In this document: positions 29,497 to 39,613 of the stretch, piece by piece
Numbering within the stretch: the stretch's first letter is position 1
How the letters are laid out: every line of letters starts with the position of its first letter
Origin: Pseudideonella sakaiensis
Lineage (GTDB): Bacteria; Pseudomonadota; Gammaproteobacteria; Burkholderiales; Burkholderiaceae_C
Length of the DNA: 64,000 nucleotides
Assembly (NCBI RefSeq): GCF_001293525.1
Contig: NZ_BBYR01000029.1
Span: forward strand, 1 to 64,000
Reading direction: 5' to 3'
Position numbers and translations under genes: made by a program
The notes under the pieces: generated by a model
Seen by the model: the letters and a program-made list of their open reading frames with translations, nothing else
The model's database searches: none
What the model was told of the DNA's origin: nothing

Positions 29497-30645
29497 GTGG
29501 ACAGCATCTACGACACCCCCGAGCACGCGCTGCTGCGCGACCAGGTCGCCCGCTTCCTGGCGCGCGAGGTGGAGCCGCACGCGGCGGCCTGGGAAGAGGC
29601 CGGCCGCGTGCCGCGCGAGGTGCTGGAGCGCCTGGGCCAGGCCGGCCTGCTGGGCCTGATGTTCGACCCGCGCCATGGCGGCGGCGGCGCCGATGCGCTC
29701 GCCAACCTGGTGTTCGCCGAGGCGCTGGCGGACTGCACCTATGCCGGCTTCGTGATCACGGTGCTGGTCCACACCGACATGGCCGCGCCGCACCTGCACC
29801 ATGCGGGCACGCCGGCACAGCAGGCGCGCTGGATGCCGGGCATCACCGCCGGCCGCACGCTCACCGCGGTGGCGATCACCGAGCCGGGTGCCGGCTCCGA
29901 CGTGGCCGGCCTGGCCACGCGGGCGCGCCGCGATGGCGGCGACTGGGTGCTCGACGGGCGCAAGCTCTTCATCACCAACGGCGTGCAGGCCGACCTGGTC
30001 TTCGTCGCCGCCCGCACCTCGCCGGCGCGCCACGGCATCTCGATCTTCGCCGTCGAGCGCGGCACGCCCGGCTTCAGCGTCGGGCGGGCGCTGGACAAGA
30101 CGGGCTGGCGCTCGTCGGACACCGCCGAGCTGCTGTTCGACGGCTGCCGCATCCCGGGCGACCAGCTGCTCGGCGAGGTCGACCAGGGCTTCCGCGCCGT
30201 GATGCGCAACTTCCAGACCGAGCGCATCGCGCTGGCCGCGATGGCCGTCGGCCACTGCCGGCGCGCGCTGGCGCTGACGCTCGAGCACGTGCAGTCGCGA
30301 CGGGCCTTCGGCGCGACGCTGTTCGAGAAGCAGGCGATCCGCCAGCGCCTGGCGATGCTGGATGCGCGCACCCGGGCGGCCCGCGCCTACCTCTACCACT
30401 GCGCGTGGCGCGTCACGCAGGGCGAGGACGTGGTGCAGGACGTCTCGCTGCTCAAGGCCCTGACCGGCGAGCTGGTCAACGAGGTGGTCGGCACCTGCCA
30501 GCAGTTCCACGGCGGCATGGGCTACATGCGCGGCATGGCCATCGAGCGGCTGTGGCGCGATGCGCGCATCCTCGCGATCGGCGGCGGCGCCACCGAGGTG
30601 ATGCTCGACGAGGCGGCCAAGCGCTATGCCGGCCCGCGGACCTGA
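29497..30645 (+). CDS. Acyl-CoA dehydrogenase
   Basis: This 382-residue flavoenzyme in the liu operon has [23 protein letters not shown] and SRRAFGATLFEKQAIRQRL. At the usual YEGT position it reads AIGGGATEV. Glu242 in FQTERIAL instead sits at the helix-G position used as catalytic base by long-chain and isovaleryl-type enzymes. It may act on long or branched acyl-CoA; many liu operons carry such an extra gene. The GTG start has no clear ribosome-binding site, but no better start exists. Confidence 0.9.
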   Translation: MDSIYDTPEHALLRDQVARFLAREVEPHAAAWEEAGRVPREVLERLGQAGLLGLMFDPRHGGGGADALANLVFAEALADCTYAGFVITVLVHTDMAAPHLHHAGTPAQQARWMPGITAGRTLTAVAITEPGAGSDVAGLATRARRDGGDWVLDGRKLFITNGVQADLVFVAARTSPARHGISIFAVERGTPGFSVGRALDKTGWRSSDTAELLFDGCRIPGDQLLGEVDQGFRAVMRNFQTERIALAAMAVGHCRRALALTLEHVQSRRAFGATLFEKQAIRQRLAMLDARTRAARAYLYHCAWRVTQGEDVVQDVSLLKALTGELVNEVVGTCQQFHGGMGYMRGMAIERLWRDARILAIGGGATEVMLDEAAKRYAGPRT

Positions 30646-30694
30646 CCGCCCGCCGGCGGCCCCCTTCCTTTCTACCTCCCGACGAGCGACTGCC

Positions 30695-31486
30695 ATGACC
30701 TCAGCCTCCCTCGATGTCCGACGCGACGGCCCGGTGGCCCGGGTCTGGCTGAACCGCCCCGAGGTCCGCAATGCCTTCAACGACGCGGTGATCGCCGAGC
30801 TGCGCGCGACCTTCGCGGCGCTCGGCGCCGACGAGGACCTGCGCGTGATCGTGCTCGGCGGCCACGGCAAGGCCTTCTGCGCCGGCGCCGACCTGAATTG
30901 GATGCGCGCGATGGCCGACTACGACTGGGCGCAGAACCACGCCGACGCGCAGGCCCTGGCCGAGATGCTGTGGACGATGTACGACTGCCCGGTGCCGATC
31001 GTCGGCCGCATCCACGGCGACTGCTACGCCGGCGGCGTCGGCCTGGCGGCCGTCTGCGACGTGCTGGTCGCCGCCGAGGGCGTGCACTTCTGCCTCAGCG
31101 AGGCCCGGCTGGGCCTGCTGCCCGCGACCATCGCGCCCTACGTGGTGCGCGCGCTCGGCGAGCAGGCCTCGCGGCGTTACTTCGCCACCGCCGAGCGCTT
31201 CGATGCGGCCCGCGCGCACGCGCTCGGCTTCGTGCACGAGCGGGTGGCGCCGGAGGCGCTGGACGCCACCGTCGACGCGCTCGTCGCCACGCTGGTGGCC
31301 AACGGCCCGCGCTCGGCCCGCGCTTGCAAGCGCCTGGTGAAGGACGTCGCCGGCCGCCCGATCGATGCCGCGCTGCGCGAGGACACGGCGCGCCGCATCG
31401 CCGACATCCGCGCCAGCGACGAAGGCCGCGAGGGCCTGCAGTCCTTCCTGCAGCGCCGCCCGCCGGCCTGGGTGGCCGGCGCCTGA
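30695..31486 (+). CDS. liuC: Methylglutaconyl-CoA hydratase (enoyl-CoA hydratase family)
   Basis: This 263-residue crotonase-fold enzyme has the oxyanion-hole segment GKAFCAGADLNWM near 60-72 and the GDCYAGGVGLAAVCD region. CLSEARLGLLPATIAPYVV supplies the second acidic position and a typical LiuC/AtuE stretch. It hydrates 3-methylglutaconyl-CoA to HMG-CoA, between the carboxylase LiuBD and the lyase LiuE. Placement within the liu operon is the main support for this substrate over a generic enoyl-CoA hydratase. Confidence 0.92.
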   Translation: MTSASLDVRRDGPVARVWLNRPEVRNAFNDAVIAELRATFAALGADEDLRVIVLGGHGKAFCAGADLNWMRAMADYDWAQNHADAQALAEMLWTMYDCPVPIVGRIHGDCYAGGVGLAAVCDVLVAAEGVHFCLSEARLGLLPATIAPYVVRALGEQASRRYFATAERFDAARAHALGFVHERVAPEALDATVDALVATLVANGPRSARACKRLVKDVAGRPIDAALREDTARRIADIRASDEGREGLQSFLQRRPPAWVAGA

Positions 31487-31523
31487 GGCCGCGCGCCCGG
31501 CTGCGACCGCACCCGCCACCGCG

Positions 31524-32141
31524 ATGAACGCCGAGCTCGACACCTCGCAGCTGCTCGCCGTCGCGGCCGCGCTCGGCTGGGCCAGCGGGTTGCGGCTGTA
31601 CGCGGTGCTGTTCCTGACCGGCCTGGCCGGCCACTTCGGCTGGGTGCCGCTGCCGGCCGGCCTGCAGCTGCTGCAGCACCCGGTGATGCTGGGGGCCAGC
31701 GGCACGATGCTGTTCGTCGAGTTCTTCGCCGACAAGATCCCCGGCCTCGACAGCGTCTGGGACGCGGTGCACACCGTGGTCCGCATCCCGGCCGGTGCCG
31801 CGCTCGCCGCCGCGGTGTTCGGCGGCGACCACCAGGCCTGGGCGATGGCGGCCGCGCTGATGGGCGGCACGCTGGCCGCCACCAGCCACGTCGCGAAGGC
31901 GACCACGCGGGCGGCGGCCAACACCTCGCCCGAGCCCTTCTCGAACCTGGGGCTGTCGCTGCTCGGCGATGGCCTGGTGCCGCTGATGCTGTGGCTGGCC
32001 TGGGCCCATCCGCTGGTCTTCGGCGTGCTGCTGGTGCTGGCCGTGGCCGCGATGTGGCTGCTGACCGCCTGGTTGTTCCGCTTCCTGCGCGCGCTGTGGC
32101 GGCGCTTCGTCCGGCCGCGCGACGGCTCGGCCGTCGCCTAG
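31524..32141 (+). CDS. DUF4126 membrane protein
   Basis: This 205-residue protein has five to six hydrophobic helices, with AAALGWASGLRLYAVLFLTGLAG at the start and FVEFFADKIPGLDSVWDAVHT in the middle, both typical of DUF4126. GTLAATSHVAKATTRAAAN is a conserved loop. The function of this family is not known. It interrupts the liu genes between liuC and liuD, in the same direction and with short gaps, so it is expressed with them. A transport or membrane-quality role would be a guess. Confidence 0.82.
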   Translation: MNAELDTSQLLAVAAALGWASGLRLYAVLFLTGLAGHFGWVPLPAGLQLLQHPVMLGASGTMLFVEFFADKIPGLDSVWDAVHTVVRIPAGAALAAAVFGGDHQAWAMAAALMGGTLAATSHVAKATTRAAANTSPEPFSNLGLSLLGDGLVPLMLWLAWAHPLVFGVLLVLAVAAMWLLTAWLFRFLRALWRRFVRPRDGSAVA

Positions 32142-32191
32142 CCCGCGCGCCGCCTTCCTCCCGAGAGACACCGCCCCGAGGGTCCCGCGCC

Positions 32192-34242
<2,051 letters not shown>

Positions 34243-34246
<4 letters not shown>

Positions 34247-35178
34247 TTCCCGAGCGCGTGACCCTGGTCGACGTCGGCCCGCGCGACGGGCTGCAGAACG
34301 AGAAGCAGCCGGTCTCGACCGCGCACAAGGTGGCGCTGGTGCAGCGCCTGCAGGCCGCCGGCCTGCGCGAGATCGAGGTGACCAGCTTCGTCAGCCCGAA
34401 GTGGGTGCCGCAGATGGGCGACGCGGTGTCGGTGATGGCGGCGATCGAGCGCCCGCCGGGCGTGCGCCACAGCGTGCTGGTGCCGAACATGAAGGGCCTG
34501 GAGGCGGCGCTGCCGACGCGGCCCGACGAGGTGGTCGTGTTCGCGTCGGCCACCGAGGCCTTCAGCCAGCGCAACATCAACTGCAGCATCGCCGAGAGCC
34601 TGGCGCGTTTCGAGCCGGTGGTCGCGGCGGCGCACGCGGCCGGCCTGAAGGTGCGCGGCGCGATCTCCTGCACCGTCGGCTGCCCCTACCAGGGCGCGGT
34701 GACGCCCGACGAGGTGGAGCGGGTCGTCGTCGGCATGAAGGCCATCGGCGTGGACCACTGCGGCATCGCCGACACGATCGGCGTCGGCACGCCGCGCGCG
34801 GTGCAGGCCGTGCTCGAGCGGGCGCTGAAGCACTACCCGCTGCACGAGGTCAGCGGGCACTTCCACGACACCTACGGCCAGGCCCTGGCCAACATCCTGG
34901 CCAGCCTCGAGCTCGGCCTGCACACCTTCGACGCCAGCATCGCCGGCCTGGGCGGCTGCCCGTACGCGAAGGGCGCCACCGGCAACGTGGCCACCGAGGA
35001 CGTGGTCTTCATGCTGCACGGCATGGGCATCGACACCGGCATCGACCTGGACGCGCTGGTCGAGGCCGGCGGCTTCATCTCCGAGGTGCTCGGCCGCGAA
35101 CCCGTCTCGCGTGCCGGCCGCGCGCTGCTGACGAAGCGCCGCGCCGCGGCCGCTGCCGCCGCCGTGGAGGCAGCGTGA
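34243..35178 (+). CDS. liuE: Hydroxymethylglutaryl-CoA lyase
   Basis: This 311-residue TIM-barrel enzyme cleaves HMG-CoA to acetyl-CoA and acetoacetate, the last step of the leucine branch. VTLVDVGPRDGLQNE contains the metal Asp and catalytic Arg, GHFHDTYGQALAN supplies the metal histidines, and Cys239 in GLGGCPYAKGATGN is the catalytic cysteine. GAGGAG seven bases before the ATG fixes the start. The gene overlaps liuD before it and a YbaK-like gene after it. Confidence 0.96.
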
Positions 35179-35714
35179 CGGCGGCCGGCGGGACCGACGC
35201 CGACACCGCCGACCGCCCCGAGGGCTTCCGGCGCGTGAGCGCGGCGCTCGCCGAACGGGGCCACCCGCATGCGCCGCGCTTCCTCGAGGTCGCGGCCCGC
35301 ACCTCGCAGGAGGCGGCCGACGCGCTGGGCGTGCAGGTCGGCCAGATCGCCAAGAGCGTGATCTTCCGGCGCCGCCGCGACGACGTGCCGGTGCTCGTCG
35401 TCACCTCGGGCGACCGGCGGGTCGACGAGAAGAAGGTGGCCGCGCTGGTGGCGCCGGCGGGCGTGGACGGCGGGCCCGGCGGCCTCGGCCGCGCCGATGC
35501 CGACTACGTCAAGACGCGCACCGGCTTCAGCATCGGCGGCGTGGCGCCGCTCGCCCACCGCGAGCCGCCGGTGGTGCTGATCGACCGCGAGCTGTTCCGC
35601 TTCGACGAGGTCTGGGCCGCCGCCGGGCACCCGAACGGCGTGTTCCGCGCGTCGCCGCAGGACCTGGTGGCGCTGACCGGCGCGCCGGTGGCCGACGTGG
35701 TGCAGGCGGGCTGA
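35175..35714 (+). CDS. YbaK/EbsC-family aminoacyl-tRNA deacylase-like protein
   Basis: This 179-residue protein has a YbaK/ProX editing fold. The conserved part runs from TSQEAADALGVQVGQIAKSVIFR to KTRTGFSIGGVAPLAH, and the lysine in GQIAKS is the usual catalytic or tRNA-binding residue. Family members hydrolyse mischarged Cys- or Ala-tRNA(Pro). The GTG start overlaps the liuE stop (GTGA), so it is translated with the liu genes, though no metabolic link is evident. Confidence 0.87.
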   Translation: MTAAGGTDADTADRPEGFRRVSAALAERGHPHAPRFLEVAARTSQEAADALGVQVGQIAKSVIFRRRRDDVPVLVVTSGDRRVDEKKVAALVAPAGVDGGPGGLGRADADYVKTRTGFSIGGVAPLAHREPPVVLIDRELFRFDEVWAAAGHPNGVFRASPQDLVALTGAPVADVVQAG

Positions 35715-35719
35715 GGGCC

Positions 35720-35953
35720 ATGCCCGCGCCGCCCGTTCCGCCGGCCCGCCGGCCCGTCTCGGACGGCCCCCCCACCGGCCCCGGCCCGGTGCCCAGCCCC
35801 TGCATCGACGTCTGCCGCATGGACCCGGCCACGGGCTGGTGCCTCGGCTGCCGCCGCACGATCGACGAGATCGCCGCGTGGTCCCGGATGGACGATGCGG
35901 CCCGGCGGCGCGTCTGGGCGCTGCTGCCCGACCGCCGCCCCGCCGGCGCCTGA
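35720..35953 (+). CDS. DUF1289 family protein
   Basis: This 77-residue protein has the DUF1289 cysteine pattern CIDVCRM-x7-CLGCRRT (C-x3-C-x8-C-x2-C), followed by IDEIAAWSRMDDAARR. The four cysteines suggest a bound metal or iron-sulfur cluster, as proposed for the family. The N-terminal 25 residues are Pro-rich linker. It lies five bases after the YbaK-like gene and belongs to the end of the liu operon. Function unknown. Confidence 0.85.
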   Translation: MPAPPVPPARRPVSDGPPTGPGPVPSPCIDVCRMDPATGWCLGCRRTIDEIAAWSRMDDAARRRVWALLPDRRPAGA

Positions 35954-36012
35954 CCGCCCCGCGGGCCGCGGCCGCGCGTGGCGCCGGCCCCACTCGTTTC
36001 CGGAAGCCCCGC

Positions 36013-36657
36013 ATGCTCGACATCGATTTCTACTTCGACCCGGTCTCGCCCTATGCCTGCCTGGCCTTCGAGCACCTGCCGCAGGCGCTCGAGGGCCTGT
36101 CGTACGCGGTGCGCTACCGGCCGGTGCTGTTCGCCGGCATGCTCGCGCACTGGGGCCAGAAGGGGCCGGCCGAGATCGAGCCCAAGCGCGCCTGGACCTT
36201 CCGCCAGGTCGGCTGGCTGGCGCACCGGCTCGGCCTGCGGCTGGACACGCCGCCGCAGCACCCCTTCAACCCGCTGGCGCTGCTGCGCCTGCTGACCGCC
36301 TGCGCGCCGGCGGGCGAGACGCCGGGCCGCAACGCCTGCGAGCAGGTGCTGCGCCACGTCTGGCACGGCGGCGCGGACCCGAACGACCCGGCCCGGCTGC
36401 AGGCGCTCGCCGAGCGGCTGCAGCCGCGGCGCGACCCGGCCTCCGACGAGGTGAAGCAGGCGCTGCGCGGCGCCACCGACGCGGCGATCGCGCGCGGCGT
36501 CTTCGGCGTGCCGACGCTCGCGGTGGGTGACCGCCTGTTCTGGGGCCTGGACGGGCTCGAGATGCTCGTGGCCTGGCAGCGCGGCGATGCCTTCCTCGGC
36601 GGTCCGGGGTGGGACGAGGCCGGCGCGCTGCGCCCGGGCGTGCAGCGCCAGCGCTGA
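36013..36657 (+). CDS. 2-hydroxychromene-2-carboxylate isomerase family (DsbA-like)
   Basis: This 214-residue thioredoxin-fold protein of the kappa-GST/HCCA isomerase group begins IDFYFDPVSPYACLAF, where the SPY segment carries the catalytic serine and replaces the DsbA CxxC. GVFGVPTLAVGDRLFWGLDGLEML is the conserved cis-proline end. Family members isomerise aromatic-ring cleavage products using glutathione. No aromatic-degradation genes lie nearby, so the actual substrate is unknown. It is 59 bases after the DUF1289 gene and probably the last gene of the operon. Confidence 0.86.
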   Translation: MLDIDFYFDPVSPYACLAFEHLPQALEGLSYAVRYRPVLFAGMLAHWGQKGPAEIEPKRAWTFRQVGWLAHRLGLRLDTPPQHPFNPLALLRLLTACAPAGETPGRNACEQVLRHVWHGGADPNDPARLQALAERLQPRRDPASDEVKQALRGATDAAIARGVFGVPTLAVGDRLFWGLDGLEMLVAWQRGDAFLGGPGWDEAGALRPGVQRQR

Positions 36658-36883
36658 CGCCGGCGGCGCCGGTCGGGCGCCGGCGCCGGCCGCGCCGCAG
36701 GGCGGTTCCTCAGGGATTACCCGCATAACGGCCGATATTCCGCATCGAGAAACGAGGACCAAGGGTTTCCACCAGGCTTGTCAGCAAGCGTTCAGCCCTG
36801 CGTCAGGCCTCCGTCAGAGCCTGCCCCGAGACTGCCTCGCATGTCGCCCCGCGTGGCGATCGTTCAAGGAGGAGACAATCTCG

Positions 36884-38665
36884 ATGGCTTCCACCACGCT
36901 AGGCCCGGGCGCCCGCCCGGCAGCGGCCCCGATGACCGCCGAAGAGCGCAAGGTCATCTTCGCGTCGTCGCTCGGCACCGTGTTCGAGTGGTACGACTTC
37001 TACCTGTACGGCTCGCTGGCCGCGATCATCGCGAAGCAGTTCTTCGCGGGCCTCGACGCCGGCTCGGCCTTCATCTTCGCGCTGCTCGCCTTCGCCGCCG
37101 GCTTCATCGTGCGGCCCTTCGGCGCGATCTTCTTCGGCCGCCTCGGCGACATGATCGGCCGCAAGTACACCTTCCTGGTGACCATCCTGATCATGGGCCT
37201 GTCGACCTTCATCGTCGGCATCCTGCCCACCTATGCGTCGATCGGCGTGGCCGCGCCGGTCATCCTGATCGTGCTGCGCCTGCTGCAGGGCCTTGCGCTC
37301 GGCGGCGAGTACGGTGGCGCCGCCACCTACGTGGCCGAGCACGCGCCACACGGCAAGCGCGGCGCCTACACCGCGTGGATCCAGACCACCGCGACGCTGG
37401 GCCTGTTCCTGTCGCTGCTGGTCATCCTCGGCACCCGCACCTGGACCGGCGAGGACGACTTCGCCGCCTGGGGCTGGCGCATCCCCTTCATCGTGTCGAT
37501 CGCACTGCTGGCCATCAGCGTGTGGATCCGGCTGTCGATGAACGAATCGCCCGCCTTCAAGAAGATGAAGGAAGAGGGCAAGACCTCGAAGGCCCCGCTG
37601 AAGGAGTCCTTCGGCCAGTGGCGCAACCTGAAGATCGTGATCCTGGCGCTGATCGGCCTGACCGCCGGCCAGGCCGTGGTCTGGTACACGGGCCAGTTCT
37701 ACGCGCTGTTCTTCCTGACGCAGGCGCTGAAGGTCGACGGCGCCACCGCCAACCTGCTGATCGCGGCCAGCCTGGTCATCGGCACGCCCTTCTTCCTGGT
37801 GTTCGGCTCGCTGTCCGACCGCATCGGCCGCAAGCCCATCATCATGCTGGGCTGCCTGCTGGGCGCGCTGACCTACTTCCCGGTCTTCAAGATGCTGACC
37901 GAGGCGGCCAACCCCGACCTCGCGAAGGCCCAGGCCACCTCGCAGGTCATCGTCGCGGCCGACCCGGCGGAGTGCTCCTTCCAGTTCAACCCGACCGGCA
38001 CCAAGAAGTTCACCTCCACCTGCGACATCGCGAAGCAGAAGCTGGCCGGCGCGTCGGTGAGCTACGACAACCAGGAGACGCCCGGGCAGCCGGCGGTGAT
38101 CAAGGTCGGCACGACCGAGATCAAGGTCGCGGTGTCGGCCGAGGACGTCGCCGCCGCCAAGGCCGCCGCCGAGCAGAAGCTGGCCGACCTGAAGGCCGCG
38201 CCGACGCCGGACGAGAAGGCGATCGCCGCCGCCACCGCCGGCCTGAAGGCCGTCAGCGACGAGAAGACCGCGAAGGACGCGGTGCTCACGTCGAAGCTGA
38301 AGGCCGCGCTGAAGGCCGCCGGCTACCCGGAGAAGGCCGACCCGGCCAAGATGAACAAGGGCCTGATCGTCGCGATCCTCGTCTACCTGGTGATCCTGGT
38401 GACGATGGTCTACGGCCCGATCGCCGCGATGCTGGTGGAGATGTTCCCGACCCGCATCCGCTACACCTCGATGAGCCTGCCGTACCACATCGGCAATGGC
38501 TGGTTCGGCGGCCTGCTGCCCACCACCGCCTTCGCGATCGTGGCGCAGACCGGCAACATGTACAACGGCCTCTGGTACCCGATCATCATCGCCGCCGCGA
38601 CCTTCGTGATCGGCATGCTGTTCGTCCGCGAGACCAAGGACGTCGACATCTACGCGGGCGACTGA
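36884..38665 (+). CDS. MFS transporter, MHS family, with large loop insert
   Basis: This 593-residue inner-membrane symporter begins with the MHS signature SSLGTVFEWYDFYLYGSLA. It then shows GRLGDMIGRKYTF, LRLLQGLALGGEYGGAATYVAEHAP and GSLSDRIGRKP, and ends with MFPTRIRYTSMSLPYHIGNGWFGG, typical of ShiA/proline-betaine/alpha-ketoglutarate-type carriers. Between about residues 340 and 490 lies a roughly 150-residue hydrophilic insert, Lys/Ala-rich and with two cysteines, probably periplasmic. AGGAGGAG upstream supports the ATG. The 226 bases upstream should hold the promoter. The substrate is probably an organic acid or osmolyte, not decided. Confidence 0.9.
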   Translation: MASTTLGPGARPAAAPMTAEERKVIFASSLGTVFEWYDFYLYGSLAAIIAKQFFAGLDAGSAFIFALLAFAAGFIVRPFGAIFFGRLGDMIGRKYTFLVTILIMGLSTFIVGILPTYASIGVAAPVILIVLRLLQGLALGGEYGGAATYVAEHAPHGKRGAYTAWIQTTATLGLFLSLLVILGTRTWTGEDDFAAWGWRIPFIVSIALLAISVWIRLSMNESPAFKKMKEEGKTSKAPLKESFGQWRNLKIVILALIGLTAGQAVVWYTGQFYALFFLTQALKVDGATANLLIAASLVIGTPFFLVFGSLSDRIGRKPIIMLGCLLGALTYFPVFKMLTEAANPDLAKAQATSQVIVAADPAECSFQFNPTGTKKFTSTCDIAKQKLAGASVSYDNQETPGQPAVIKVGTTEIKVAVSAEDVAAAKAAAEQKLADLKAAPTPDEKAIAAATAGLKAVSDEKTAKDAVLTSKLKAALKAAGYPEKADPAKMNKGLIVAILVYLVILVTMVYGPIAAMLVEMFPTRIRYTSMSLPYHIGNGWFGGLLPTTAFAIVAQTGNMYNGLWYPIIIAAATFVIGMLFVRETKDVDIYAGD

Positions 38666-38805
38666 ACCCGCGCGATCCGGGCCCTGCCGCCGTGCCCGCG
38701 CGCGGTGCAGGCCCCGGTCCTGAACCGGGCGGCAGCCGCCGCCCGGCCTGCCGGGGGTGGCGGTCGCCGCCCCCGTTCACTTCCTGACGAACGGAATCTC
38801 ACGCG

Positions 38806-38958
38806 ATGTGGAAACTGGCGCTCGGCTTCGTGGTGTTCGCCGCGATCGCCCTCTTCGTGATCTTCAAGGCCGGCGACAAGGTCGACATGAGCGGCGAGAA
38901 GCATGGCGCCGACGCCGTGCATGCCCCGACCCCGACGGGCAGCGCTGCGTCGCAGTGA
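38806..38958 (+). CDS. Small single-span membrane protein, 50 aa
   Basis: This 50-residue protein begins MWKLALGFVVFAAIALFVIF, a single transmembrane helix, followed by a hydrophilic tail with KVDMSGEKHGADAVHAP. I recall similar short proteins in Burkholderiales (from memory, not searched). A GGAAT site is about eight bases before the ATG. It follows the MFS gene by 140 bases and ends before a UUCG terminator. It may assist the transporter or act alone; function unknown. Confidence 0.72.
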   Translation: MWKLALGFVVFAAIALFVIFKAGDKVDMSGEKHGADAVHAPTPTGSAASQ

Positions 38959-39031
38959 GGGCCCCCAGGGCCGGGCGGCGCCGTCCGCGGCGCCGCTCCA
39001 CCCCCGCCGAGGCACCCGTGCCCCGGCCGCC

Positions 39032-39058
39032 ACGGCACCTTCGGGTGCCGTTCTTCAT
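39032..39058 (+). terminator. UUCG-loop terminator
   Basis: An 8-bp stem ACGGCACC/GGTGCCGT closes on a TTCG tetraloop (39040-39043) and is followed by TCTTCAT. It lies after the 50-residue gene on the plus strand and separates it from the convergent cyanophycin-associated genes. Confidence 0.65.
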
Positions 39059-39080
39059 GGTGCGGCGGGCCGCCGCGACC

Positions 39081-39584
39081 TCAGAGGAAGCGCTCGAGCA
39101 GGCGCCGCGAGCCGCGGTCCAGCGCCTTCGCGTCCGGGATCAGGAAGGCGATGCCCTGGGCGTCGGTCACGAGCAGCGCGTTGCCGTCCAGCCGGCGGAT
39201 GTCCTCCTCGCCCTCCAGCACCAGCGTGGTGTCGCCGCGGTCGGTCTGCAGCTGCCAGGTGCTCGGCGTCGAGAAGGTCGAGACCGCGACGATGCGGGTG
39301 ATGCGCGGCATGAACTCGGCTTCGGCCAGCTCGGCCTCGAGCAGGGCCCGCGGCGCCGCCGGCAGCGCATCGAGGCGGTCGATCCAGAGGCGCTCGTGGC
39401 CGTCGCCGCCCACCAGCGACAGGCCTTCGTCGGGCGCGGCGAGCGGAAACGCGCGCACCGGGGTGACCTCCTCGGGCGGCGCGCCGTCGCGCGACAGCTC
39501 GAGTCGGCCGTGGGCATTGCGCTGCAGCGTCCAGGGCAGCGCGGCGGCGGGGGCGGTGGCGGGAGCGGGGGAGGGCGCGTGCAT
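39081..39584 (-). CDS. DUF1854 protein, cyanophycin-associated
   Basis: This 167-residue soluble protein has the DUF1854 core from about residue 55, including PRITRIVAVSTFSTPSTWQLQTDRG, EGEEDIRRLDGNALLVTDAQG and LIPDAKALDRGSRRLLERFL. It is the downstream partner of the ABC exporter gene (29 bases between them). Homologues are annotated as cyanophycin metabolism-associated in other bacteria, from memory. Its biochemical role is unknown. The N-terminal 20 residues are Ala/Pro-rich. Confidence 0.8.
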   Translation of the reverse strand: MHAPSPAPATAPAAALPWTLQRNAHGRLELSRDGAPPEEVTPVRAFPLAAPDEGLSLVGGDGHERLWIDRLDALPAAPRALLEAELAEAEFMPRITRIVAVSTFSTPSTWQLQTDRGDTTLVLEGEEDIRRLDGNALLVTDAQGIAFLIPDAKALDRGSRRLLERFL

Positions 39585-39613
39585 GGGCGGGGCCGGCGGA
39601 CGGGCGGGGGCGG

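Noticed and set aside
36731-36738. GCCGATAT as a flagellar sigma-28 -10 box
   Set aside because: It matches 7 of 8 bases, but no CTAAAG-like -35 box lies 15 bases upstream and the downstream gene is a transporter.
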